Source: Pyropia haitanensis
Lineage: Eukaryota > Rhodophyta > Bangiophyceae > Bangiales > Bangiaceae
NCBI GenBank assembly: GCA_008729055.1
Contig: SDUX01000001.1
Location: forward strand, 496,001-560,000
Direction: 5' to 3'
DNA: 64,000 bases
Shown one piece after another: positions 12,857 to 26,342 of the stretch (its first letter is position 1; each line of letters begins with the position of its first letter). Below the pieces are notes generated by a model. The model was not told the DNA's origin and did no database searches. It saw only the letters and a list, made by a program, of their open reading frames with translations. The position numbers were made by a program, and so were the translations under genes.

Positions 12857-15747
12857 GTCTCTCTCGCAAGGGCGGGGAAAGAAGGGGCTGGGAGGAAGGA
12901 AGGAGAGGGTGGACACGAGGAACAGAATAGGCGGGTGGAGGCACTTGCAACGACGTGAGGAGCAAGCACGACACAGCACGGAAGGCGCCGGCGGGTGGGT
13001 ACGTTGTTGTGACCTCGGTGGAGGCCGGCCGGGTCTGGAGGCCCACCCCAGAGTGGGGCGGCTGTTTAGTACCCTTTCCTTCCTGTCGACCCCGCAGGGG
13101 AACCGTCCGCCAGACCTCCTCGGTGAGTCCTCCTGCAGGCCTCCCCCAGTTCCACGTGCAGCGCACCGTGTGCGTGGGACGGTGTCGCACCATGCCAGGC
13201 CGCCCTGCCGCCCGCGCCTGCGTTGACAGGCCGCAGACCCCCCTGCTCCGTGGCAGTCTCTTGCCGGCACCGCCCACTCCTCGCGGTCTGCCAAGTAGGT
13301 GGGAATGATGGGGCCGGGGAATAGGGGGGGAGGGGAGGCCCAATAACGCGGGCGTGTGGCCCTGTCGAGAGGCTCGTGGCTCACCTTACCACAGACCCCA
13401 CAGGCGCGCCACCCCTGCACGCACCCCCGGCGGTGCAGGTGTCCGGGTACGGCGGGCGACCACCCGCCATGTCAGACGACACCGTACATAGATGATGGCA
13501 CCCCGGGAAGACCCGCGACGAAGAGGGGTGCGCTGGCGACCCGTGTACCGCGGCGGGACTGGTCGCTCGGGGCAGGGGAGACTGACTGCCGCGCGAAGGG
13601 GGTTGACCTCCGCCCGCCACGCCTGGCGCGGCGGGGGGTGCCGGCGCGGAAAGTGGCGTCCCAGGCCCGCCCACACGCACCGCCGGGGTGAGGGGACTCG
13701 ACGTCCCGTTTACCGAGCATGGACGCGCCTTGCCAATCAAGGCCACGGAGCAAGTCGTCGCTGGCAGCGCGGCCAGCGCAGACGTGCGAGGGGGAAGGTG
13801 CGCCCTGGCGCCCGTCCGCCCGGAGCGGCACCGGTCGTACGGCGGAGAAGATAGCTTTGTCGTGGGAGCGGGGATGTTCCCCCCGCCCGCTGCACCAAGT
13901 GCGGGGGGGATGACGCCGCGGGGTGCGGCCGTATCGGCGCGCCCGCGGGCACACCCCTGGGGTGCAGGGTCGTCTGCGTGCGTCGGGGGGGTACCCGCCA
14001 GGTCTACCCGAGAAATGCTCGTCGATGGCGGCGGTCAGCGTGAGCCCCGTGAGAGGGGGGCGGTCTGCGCTGGCGCCCGTGCGCCGCGGCGGGACTGGGT
14101 CGTATGGCGGGCAATCCCCCGTGGCCGCGCCACGAGGAGACACGCGGGGAGTGGTGTGCGCTGGCGTCTGTGTGCCTCTGTGGGAAGAGCGAGGCACCGC
14201 ACGCGCCGTAGAGCAGGGGGCTTGTCAGCGGGCCTATCACCCGGTATTTGGCAGGGGGCCTGGCAGGCGGTGGCCCTGACCAGAGGGGTGCTGGCACGCC
14301 CGCCGGCGCCCCCGCGGACGCGCGTCCCTCCGCACCTGTCGCCGTGGCTCGCCCCACGCGGTGCCGCCGCACCGACTCGCCGCACGCCACGCCGTCGTCC
14401 GCGGCCCGTGGCGGCGCGCGGCGCGAGCGGGACGAGGAGGGCCCGCGGCGGGTCGCCGCGCGGCGGGTCGGCCGCCGACCGGTTGCAGCCCGTGACACCG
14501 CCCGCCCGCGGTCTTGGCGGCGACCCCCCTTACCGATGCACCGCGCGTCTACCGATAATTGTCGTGTGCCAGGCGGGTGCAGCGTTTGGGCGGGAGGCAC
14601 GCCGGGCGGGCGCGGCGCGCGGGCAACCGCACGGGACGGCGGGGGTCGCGCTCCATACCGCGTGGCCCCGCGGCGTGTTGGTGCATGCTTCTCCATCCAT
14701 GCAGATCTCCGCGCTGTGGTGAGGACTCAGTTGCAAACGGCGTGGGGCGCCTCCAATCCTTGTCATGGGAGGTCTTGGCCGCGGTGGGTTCGCCAAAAAA
14801 AACCAAGCTTACAGTACTAACGGGGGTACCTGCAAAATGTGGAGGCTATTTTTCGTGTCGTGGTGCCAGGCTGGAGGTGCACCAAACTCCCGCCCGCGTC
14901 GCGCCCCGGTGTCGAGCATAGGGGCGAGGGATCCGCCGCCGGGCCGCTGCTGTTGGTGTGGCGGAGGCGGCGGCGGCGGCGGTGGTTGCGGCAGTGGCGG
15001 CGGCCTTGGCAGCGACGGCAGCGGCGCCGCCGCCGCAATGGCAGCGGCAGCGGTGGCTGCGACCTTGGCTTTGGGCGTCGCCCAACGGCCAGGGTGGCCA
15101 ACGGCGGGCGGGGGACCCCACACAGCACCCTCACGCAGCGCCCCTCCCGTGGCGCCAAGGCCGATACGCGCTGGCCCGTGGTCGCGCGCGGGGGTCACGA
15201 CCGGCACGCCATGCTTCCCTTTGCTCTGAAGGGGTTGTGCCACACCACGGAGGGCTTGGGCGGAAGAAGAGCGACGATGGGTGGCCAGTGGGAGGGTCGT
15301 TTGAGTGGGGAGAAAAGGGATGGGGAGGGCGCCTCAGCTGGGGACGGCGCTGCTGTGTACCGCTGGCAGCGGCTTGGGGGGAGGGGAAGGCGGTGCGTGG
15401 GCGAGACGGCACCCCTGGCCGTCCGTCCCAAGACAGCACCCCTCAGGAGCGCCCTGCATCCTGACGAGCGGGCCTGCGGCGGTCCCCCGCGACGCGCTCG
15501 GCGTCGACCGAGGGAGCAACACGTTGTGGCTGCAGGCGGCTGTGGCCGCCCCATTCCACGCCGTCCTCTTATCTCACATCCCCTTGGCCTCGTTCGCCTC
15601 CCTCCGGCCCGCACCTGTCTCGACGTCTCGGCGGGCATACCCCGTCTGGCTCTGGTGCGTCGCCTGGACCCGTCCGTCCCCACTTCCCTCCCCCATCCCA
15701 TCCCAGCTCCCACCCGGGAGATCCCGTTCACACCCCCATCCACCCGG
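12857..15747. other. Spacer between the two paralogues, with degenerate tandem repeat
   Basis: No conserved gene. It holds the leader of paralogue A, a degenerate ~270-bp repeat at about 13480-14200 (separate entry) and unique GC-rich DNA up to the 3' end of paralogue B. Confidence 0.5.
13480..14200. repeat. Degenerate ~270-bp tandem repeat
   Basis: A motif of the form TGCGCTGGCG(C/A)CCGTG followed by GGCGGGACTGG-TCG recurs near 13528, 13798 and 14068, 270 bp apart each time, with a weaker trace near 14156. Surrounding bases align loosely (a CGTCG-TGGC block upstream, an AxTGCTCG/GAGCATGG block at the junctions). The copies are well diverged, so this is an old duplication if real. Confidence 0.35.
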
Positions 15748-16521
15748 TCATGTCCGCCACCTCCCCATCCCCTGCGCGCGCCGCGCCACCCCCCCCCCGA
15801 CCCGGATCGACGCCGGCGCCTGCGACGGCGGCCGGTGGAGCAGCGTGCACCCCACCGTCGGGTCGTCCCCGTCAATGAGCACCAGCAGGGGCACGTCCGC
15901 CACGACCAGGAACGTCCACGACGCGTCCACAAACGCCACCCCAGGCCCGCACGTGATGGGCCCGTCGCGCACGCCCGCCACCGCCGCCGCCGCGTCGAGC
16001 GTCTGCAGGGCCGTAATGGGCGACGTTGCGCCCGTCGCGTTGGCCGCCGCGAACAGCGCGTCACCCGTCAAGCCCGCCACCACCGAGCTGTTGGTCGTGC
16101 CCGTACAGCCAGTCCCGTTGACGGTGAGGCTGGCGGGCGCGATGGTGAAGGAGCCGCTGGTGATGGCCAGCGGGCCGGCGATGGTCACCGACGGGGGGCA
16201 GCCAAAGCGGGTCTCAGCCGCGTCGACCAGCGCGTACAGGCCGTCGGTGAGGATGGAGACGCCGTCGACGAGCGGGCGGCCCACCGACGCCAGCTCCCCG
16301 CGCACCGTGGCGGAGACCACCGCCGCGGCGGCCGCGGCGGCCGCCCACGCGCCGCCCGCGGGTGTCGCTACCGCCGCGCCATCGCCACCGCCCGCCACGG
16401 GCGCCACGGCGGCGGCGGCGGCGACGGCGGCCACCGCCGCGACCGTGAGCGCGACCGCGGCGGCGGCGGCGGCGGTGGTGCACCGGCCCGCCCGCGGGCC
16501 CCGCCCCGTCCGCAGCGACAT
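15748..16521 (-). CDS. Unknown Ala-rich secreted or membrane-anchored protein, paralogue B
   Basis: From the ATG at 16521 this gives 257 codons. It opens with MSLRTGRGPRAGRC, close to the opening of paralogue A, followed by a long Ala/Val hydrophobic segment suitable as a signal peptide or anchor. The conserved core contains SVGRPLVDGVSILTDGLYAL, FGCPPSV-IAGPL, DGPITCGPG and DASWTFLVVADVPLL, collinear with paralogue A about 3.7 kb away on the same strand. Asn-Xaa-Thr/Ser sites in the core would suit a secreted glycoprotein. No known family is recognised; function is not assigned. The duplication is local, and the low-complexity tails differ while the core is kept, which argues that the core is the functional part. 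Confidence 0.65.
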   Translation of the reverse strand: MSLRTGRGPRAGRCTTAAAAAAVALTVAAVAAVAAAAAVAPVAGGGDGAAVATPAGGAWAAAAAAAAVVSATVRGELASVGRPLVDGVSILTDGLYALVDAAETRFGCPPSVTIAGPLAITSGSFTIAPASLTVNGTGCTGTTNSSVVAGLTGDALFAAANATGATSPITALQTLDAAAAVAGVRDGPITCGPGVAFVDASWTFLVVADVPLLVLIDGDDPTVGCTLLHRPPSQAPASIRVGGGVARRAQGMGRWRT

Positions 16522-18009
16522 GTCGACAGCGATCGTCGGCGGGAGGGGGGCGAGCCGGGGAGGAAAGGCGGTTGGGGGGGGGAGCGGGAGCGGTGGCGTA
16601 CGCAGCAAAAGGAGGACGACCCCGCACGACGAGAACAGCAACACACGCTACGGCGCGGCGGCGGATGGCGGATTTTGTGGAGGCCGGAGAAGGCGGGGGG
16701 TGGGCGTCGCCCCCCTCACGCCCGGACCGGCCGTTTATGGAGCGTACCCCCCTCCACGGGCGTTGCTGCCCCTCCTCCCGTGCACCTCGCTGGCGCCCCA
16801 ATCCCGTGGGCCGCCCGCGGTGCAACCCCGCCGCGCCCGACGCTCGCCCCTTGAGCCCGCGAGCAGCACGCAGCCCCCTCCGCGGCAACCACCCACCCCC
16901 CCCCCCCCCCAGCCCAGAGGAGAGGGGACCCCCGCCCCGGTCCGGGCACGCCCCGTGCTGGGCACAGCACACCCCCCCGCGGGTCCTCCCGCCGTGGACG
17001 GCGGGAGATCCACCCCGTGGGCGAGGTGCCGCCGCGGACGCGCCGGCGCGGCCGCGCCCGGCGGGTGCGCTGGCGCCACGCCCACGCGGGCGTGCGCTGG
17101 CGGCGGGCGGCGGGCGGCGTCTGCCGCGCGGGGTGCGGCACCACCGGCGCGGGGCGGGGGTCTCCGCGCTGGGGGGGGGGGGGGCACCGCAGCGGGGTGC
17201 CCCGACGCGGGGCCGCGTGAGGGCGGGAAGCGCCCAGCCAGGGCCGCGCGCCTGCGCGGCCGCCCGGCGTTGGTGGCGCGGCCTGCTCCCTCCCCTCCTC
17301 CCCGCCGGGCGGCAAGCCTTGGTTGTCCCACGCTACTTTTGTACGCCACGCAACGTCCGCGGCGCTTTGGGGGGAGGAAGGTCAGGTCGCGGTGTCGAGT
17401 AGCGCCGCCGCGGCGCGTGCGGAGCGGCAAGGCGCCAGCGGCTTTGCACCGCTCGCCGCCCACCCCCACACCCCCCACGCACCAAGCCGCCCCCCAATCG
17501 CCCCGCCCTCCCCACCGCCCAGTACCCCTCGCTGTTTGTACCCCTCCCACCACTGGACGGGTGCAGCCCCCATGGCAGCGCCGCTGTAGCGCCCAGACGG
17601 GGACTCGAGCGGAACGCGGGCGCGTGTGGTGTCTGTGTTTCAATAGGAGGTGGTATCCTCATACGGCGAGGAGTCTGGTTGTTTTGTGTGCAGCGACGGG
17701 CGGGGCCGCGTCGCGAATTCGCTTCTTCATCCCGTGGTCGACGGGCTTGACTTGTGACCAACTGTTCGTTTGGACATGTACGACGTACTTGTTTGGAATC
17801 TACTTGAACAGCATGGATCCCGCCGTGGAGCGCCCCAGCTGGCCGCGGTCACCCGAGCTCCATTGACCGCGCATCGCCGCGGCCACCGCCCATCGTTGCA
17901 GACCCCACCGATACGCCCATCCATTCCCCGGCGACCCCCCCCCTCGTCCGCACCCCCCTCTCGGTTTTCCGCGCTTCCATTCATCCCCGTGCCGCCCCCT
18001 CGGGCAGTC
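16522..18009. other. Intergenic, divergent promoters of paralogue B and the propeller gene
   Basis: No conserved gene seen. The last ~90 bases before 18010 are strongly pyrimidine-rich on the + strand, as is usual upstream of start codons here. An in-frame ATG at 17776 would add 78 low-complexity codons to the downstream gene and is less likely to be the start. Confidence 0.5.
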
Positions 18010-18419
18010 ATGGCCCCTCCACTGGGGGCGTTTGTCGGCGCCGCGGCGGGCGTTCCGCTGCGGTCCACCGCCGCCGCCGCGGCAGCGTCCGCCGCCGCCG
18101 CGGCGACGGGCGCCGCGGGCGGCGGCGGCGGGCCCCCCCGCTGCCGCCCCTCGCGGCGGCGGTCTGGGCGGGCGTGGCGGCGCGGGTGGACCCCCCCCCG
18201 CCCCCCCCCCCCAAACGCGCTGCACATCCTCTCCCCGTCCGATGTGGCGGACGCGCTGCCCCCGTCGGCGGACTTTGTCGACGACGGCTCGAGCGTCTGG
18301 TGGGACGCGGGCGTCGGCCTGACCGGCGGCGTCGTGCGGCACTTTCCGGAAAACGAGGCGGGCGAACCCGACGGGCCCCCCGCGTGGCTCATGTGGTACT
18401 CGGCCGTGCCCGGCGGCGG

Positions 18420-18457
<38 letters not shown>

Positions 18458-19017
18458 GCAGCGGCAGCGGCCGCGGCGGCGAGGAGGGGGGGGGCGGGGG
18501 ACCACCGCGGGGCGGCGCGATTGGCGTCGCCACCAGCGCCGACGGCTTGACGTGGACGCGCCACCGGGGCGGCCTCGCCGGCGGGGCGGTGCTGACGCCC
18601 AACGCCGACGAGTGGTGGGCGTTTGACACGGCGGCGGTGGACGTGGCGGACGTGGCGGTCGGCACCAGCCCCGTCGTGCGCGCCGAGGGCGGCGTCTTTT
18701 TTTTGTACTACACGGGCGCGTGTGGGGAGGTGGACGCGGCGGGCGTGCGGGGGGGGCGCTCCCGGGTGGGGGTGGCGCTGTCCAAGGACGGCTGGGTGTG
18801 GTCGCGGGTGGAGGGCGCGCACCACTCGGGCGCGCTGTTTGACACGGGGGGGGGGGGCGGGGGGGGTGACCCGGCTTGGGACGCGGGCGGCATTGGGGGG
18901 GCGTCCACCCTGCGCCTGCGCGACGGGTCGGTGCTCATGTACTATACGGGGCGGCCCGCACCGGCGGGCGCCGCCACCGACGGCGGCGACGGCGACGGCG
19001 GCGACGGCGACGGCGCG

Positions 19018-19052
<35 letters not shown>

Positions 19053-19724
19053 CCCCCCCCCCGCCATTGGCCTCGCCACCTCCCCTGACGGGCTGACGTT
19101 TTCCAAGTCCGCGCGGTCGCCGCTCCTCCCCGCCGCCGCCGCCCCCTCCGTCGCGTACCACGAGCCCACCGCCACGCACTACCTCTTCCACGAGACCCCC
19201 GCCGCGGACGGGCGGCCCGCCATTGGCGCCGCCACCTCCCGCGACGGCGGCCTGACGTGGACGCGCGTCGGGCGGGGCGGCGGCGCCGACGCCGCGGCGG
19301 CGGCCGCCGCCGCCGCCGCCGCCACCGCCGCCGCCGTCACCACCGGCGCGGCGGCCAATACGACGGCGGCGGCGGCGGCGGCGGGCGGCGCCGCGGACGC
19401 TGCCGCCCCCCCTCCCCCCCGTCCCCCGTCTTTACCGCGCCGCCCGCGGGCGACGGCGGCGGCGGCGGTGGCGGCGGCGGCGGCGGCTGGGACGCTGGCG
19501 GCGTCGGCCGGCCGTGTGCGGTGCCGACGCCCGACGGCGGGCTGCGGCTCTACTACCGGGGCGTCCCGGCGGGCGCGCCGTGGGCGGCGGGGGGGGCACT
19601 CGGCGTCGCGTTTGCGCCCGCCGCCGACTGGACGGCGCTGCGCCGGGAGCGGCCGCTGGGGGAGGGGCTCTGGGCGCCGGGGGGGGGGGGTGGGGGGGGG
19701 GGGGGGGCGTCGGCGGCGGCGTAG
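18010..19724 (+). CDS. GH43/arabinanase-levansucrase-invertase-like five-bladed propeller protein (frame break)
   Basis: Repeated propeller motifs typical of this glycosidase superfamily appear in order: SSVWWDAGVGLTGG and PAWLMWYSA; IGVATSADGLTWTRH; GTSPVVR and FFLYYTGACG; VGVALSKDGWVWSRV; STLRLRDGSVLMYYTG; IGLATSPDGLTF; IGAATSRDGGLTWTR; and finally a VGRPCAV block with GLRLYYRG and LGVAFAPAADW. These are the D-G-x-T/S-W and Y-Y-x-G strands of successive blades. Gly/Asp/Ala-rich linkers separate them. Whether it is an active glycosidase is not clear, since I cannot place the three acidic catalytic residues. The last blade lies in a different frame; the change occurs near the C runs at 19406-19425. 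No AG dinucleotide occurs between 19260 and 19560, so a canonical intron cannot repair it. Confidence 0.6.
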
Positions 19725-23477
<3,753 letters not shown>

Positions 23478-24110
23478 GGGTGGTGGTCGCGGTGGGGCGG
23501 TTGGAGGGTCCGCTCCCCCGTGGGTGGCGGTGCGATGACGGCTGCGTGGCGGGCTGGGGCGGCGGCGGGAGGCCCGCCGCAGGCGCGTGGGGGTGCGTTG
23601 GCGGGGGAGGGGCATTAGTGGCGGCGTGCGCGCTTTTTAGGGCTGCGTACCTTCTTTTTATCACGAGCAGCGCAAGCACACGGGGGTCCACGGCCAAAAC
23701 AAAAACACCAATCGTTCTACCGCCCGTTCACTGCTTGTGGTGGTGGAGCATGGACGTCGGGTGAGGCCCGGTCCACAACGGCGCAAGCTGTCCGCCTGCG
23801 TGTCCGTGCCGGTACTACCACTCCATCCAGCTGTACAGCAACTGCCCAGCCGGCCGCAGCAGCGAGGTGTTGCCGGATGCCTCAGGTGACTGCCGGCGCC
23901 TGCCGCGGGCCAGCGACAGCCCCAGATGGCACACATCACAGTGGGCAACAGCCTGGCCGCCAGGCGCCGCCCCAGCCCGACCAGGCCACCAACGGTACGT
24001 TGCGCGGGCGCCCCCGTGGCGGGCGCCGGTCACACCACACCGCCCCCCCTCCGCCGCCGTATGCACGCCGCACAAGAATAAAAGCGCCTGTCAGACGGCG
24101 CAGCGACCGC
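23478..24110. other. Convergent 3' intergenic region
   Basis: Lies between the 3' ends of the kinase (+) and NBP35 (-). Somewhat more AT than its surroundings; presumably both 3' UTRs. No gene seen. Confidence 0.5.
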
Positions 24111-25302
24111 TTAGCCTGGCGGCGCCACCCCCGCGGGCGCCGCCCCACCCCCCCCCGTCGCCTCGGCCGCCGCGACCGCCGCCTTCACCGCCCCCACCAG
24201 CGACCGCAGGGCGGCGACGCCCGGGCTGCTCCCCCCCCCCGCAAACGCCGACACCCCCTTCTCCCCCGCCACACCCAGCGCCGGGTCGAGCGGGATGCGG
24301 CCGAGGAGGGGCACCCCCGCCGCCGCGGCAAACGCGGCGGCCCCCCCCGACGACGCGGGGAAAATGTCCGTGCACTTCGTGCAGTGCGGGCAGACAAAGC
24401 CCGCCATGTTTTCCACAATCCCAAGCACCGGCAGGCCCGCCTTGACGCAAAAGGAGAGGCCCTTGCGGACGTCGAGGAGGGACACCTCCTGGGGGGTGGT
24501 AACGATGAGGGCGGCCGTCACGCCGCCGCCGTCGGTCGCGGCGGCGGCCGGCACGCCACCCCCACCACCCTCGGCGGTGGGGGGGGGGCGGCGGGCTTGG
24601 CCATGAGCGCCTGCACCAGCGAGATGTGCTCGTCGCTGGTGCCTGGCGGCGCGTCGACGACGAGGTAGTCGAGCTCCCCCCACGCCACGTCGCGGAGGAA
24701 CTGGCGGATGAGGCCGGTCTTGCGAGCGCCCCGCCAGATGATGGCCTCATCCGACGATGGCAGCATGAACCCGATGCTCATCACCGCCAAGTTGTCCGCC
24801 GCATAGACGGGCTCCCAGCCACCCGCCGTCTGCCGCACCTCCGCGGCCGAGACGCCCAGCAGGTGCGGCGCCGACGGGCCACAAATGTCCACGTCCAAAA
24901 GGCCCACCTCCAGCGGCTCTTCTTCCGCCTCTCTGCCGTCGCCATTGACGTCGCCGCCGCCGCCGCCGCCGCCGCCGTCCATGGCCGCCGCGGGTGGCGA
25001 CTCTGCCCCCCCCCCCCCGCCGCCAACGCCATGGCCAGCTGCGCGGCGAGGGTGCTCTTGCCGACCCCCCCCTTGCCACTCAGGACGAGCAGCTTGTGGC
25101 GCACCCGCGCCATGCGGGCGGCGAGCGCGACCGCCTCGGCGTCGGGCGCGCCGCCCGCCGCCGCCGCCGCCGCCGACCCCGACGCGCACGCGGTGGCGTT
25201 GGGGCACCCGACGCACGCGTCGGTGGTGCCAGCTGCCTCAGACGTGGTGCCAGGGCACGCGGGGGGGGCGTCAGCGGGCACGTCCGACGCGGCGGGCGCC
25301 AT
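24111..25302 (-). CDS. NBP35: NBP35/NUBP1-type cytosolic Fe-S scaffold P-loop ATPase (interrupted model)
   Basis: From the ATG at 25302 the N-terminus carries Cys16-x13-Cys30-x2-Cys33-x5-Cys39, the ferredoxin-like cluster motif specific to NBP35 and absent from CFD1. The deviant Walker A ([11 protein letters not shown]) follows, then [43 protein letters not shown] and the bridging-cluster motif FVCPHC. The protein assembles 4Fe-4S clusters for cytosolic and nuclear apoproteins together with CFD1. The reading frame changes twice. The first (near 25007) is removed by a phase-compatible intron 24933-25027 (GC|GTTGGC ... GGCAG|AG), which restores near-normal spacing between QLAMA and VGLLD. The second (near 24580) sits in a C/G run and has no convincing intron. 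The ATG is preceded by a C run on the coding strand. Confidence 0.85.
24933..25027 (-). other. Possible intron in NBP35
   Basis: 95 bp, GT at the upstream end and CAG at the downstream end. Excising it restores the frame and removes a Gly-rich insert that family members lack. The donor (GTTGGC) is weak; the alternative is an indel in the 13-C run inside it. Confidence 0.45.
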
Positions 25303-26342
25303 GGCGGGGGGGGGGGGGGGTGTAGCGAGCAGGGAGCGTGGGCCGGGGGTGGGGGGGGGGTGGCGGCGAGGGGCAAGAGGAGAGGCGCAACTGGCGGACA
25401 ACCAGTCAACGGCGCAGAACAATATCAACAAAAGGACGCGGAGAACAGGAAGGGGGGGGGCACGACGTCGAAGGAGGGGCGGAAGCGCCGCGACTGGCCT
25501 TCAGCAGGACGCTGCCTGCTCCGACGTGCCGCCTCGCACGTGGACCGACCGGCGGCCAGCGCGGCGGAGCCATGGCACTTCTCACAAAAAAATTGTCACC
25601 GCGACAACAACAAGAGGCGTGAATGGCTGCAAGGGAGAAAATAACAGCCAAACATGAAGATAGTTTGGTACCAACTACGCGGAATCTGGGGAGGGTCGAA
25701 CGGCCTTCCCGGCGCTGGAGTCGTTTCGAGGCGCTCTGGGCGTTCCAGGCCAGGAAATTCACTAAAGAGCCCCCGCTTAAGCCGACACACTTTCTGTGAA
25801 CAGTCCGCAGCGGGAGGACGCTGCGCCTGCGCATGCCCCGCGCTGCACGACGCGCCGCCCGCGCCACCGTCAGCGTCTGGCGCCGTGCGGCCGCCGCACG
25901 GACCGTTGCCGGCCACCGCGTCCGCGCCCGCCGCCGCCGCTGCCGCGAGTGCGCCCCGCGGCACACGCGCGTGCCGCTTGCCGCTGGCGTGGCCGCCCAC
26001 GCGCGGGGGACCGTCTGCGGACGGGCGGTTGGAAGGGGCGTCGGTGACGCGCCGCCGGGGTGGACCTCGTGAGCTGTGTGAGCTGCCGCCTACCCGCTGC
26101 TGCCGGCCGCTGCTGCTGCTGTCGCCCGCGCTCCACCGCGGCCCATCCGTGGTGGTCAGCCGAGGCGCCGCCAACGGCGACCGACCTCCTCTGCCTTGCT
26201 TTCGCCTTTCCTCCTCCCGCCCTTTGCCTACCTACCCTGCCGGTCCGCCCCCCCCCCCTCCCCTACTCCCCCTTCCTCCGTCGTCCACTCCTCATCACGC
26301 CTGCCCCCTCTACGCGCTCCCCCCCCCCCACGCCCGCCCGGC
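25303..26342. other. Divergent promoter region NBP35 / PI4K
   Basis: About 1 kb between divergent start codons. C-rich leaders of opposite polarity occupy both edges: G run at 25304-25320 (C on the - strand) and C-rich 26220-26340 on the + strand. The centre (25560-25800) is less GC-rich. No gene seen. Confidence 0.55.
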
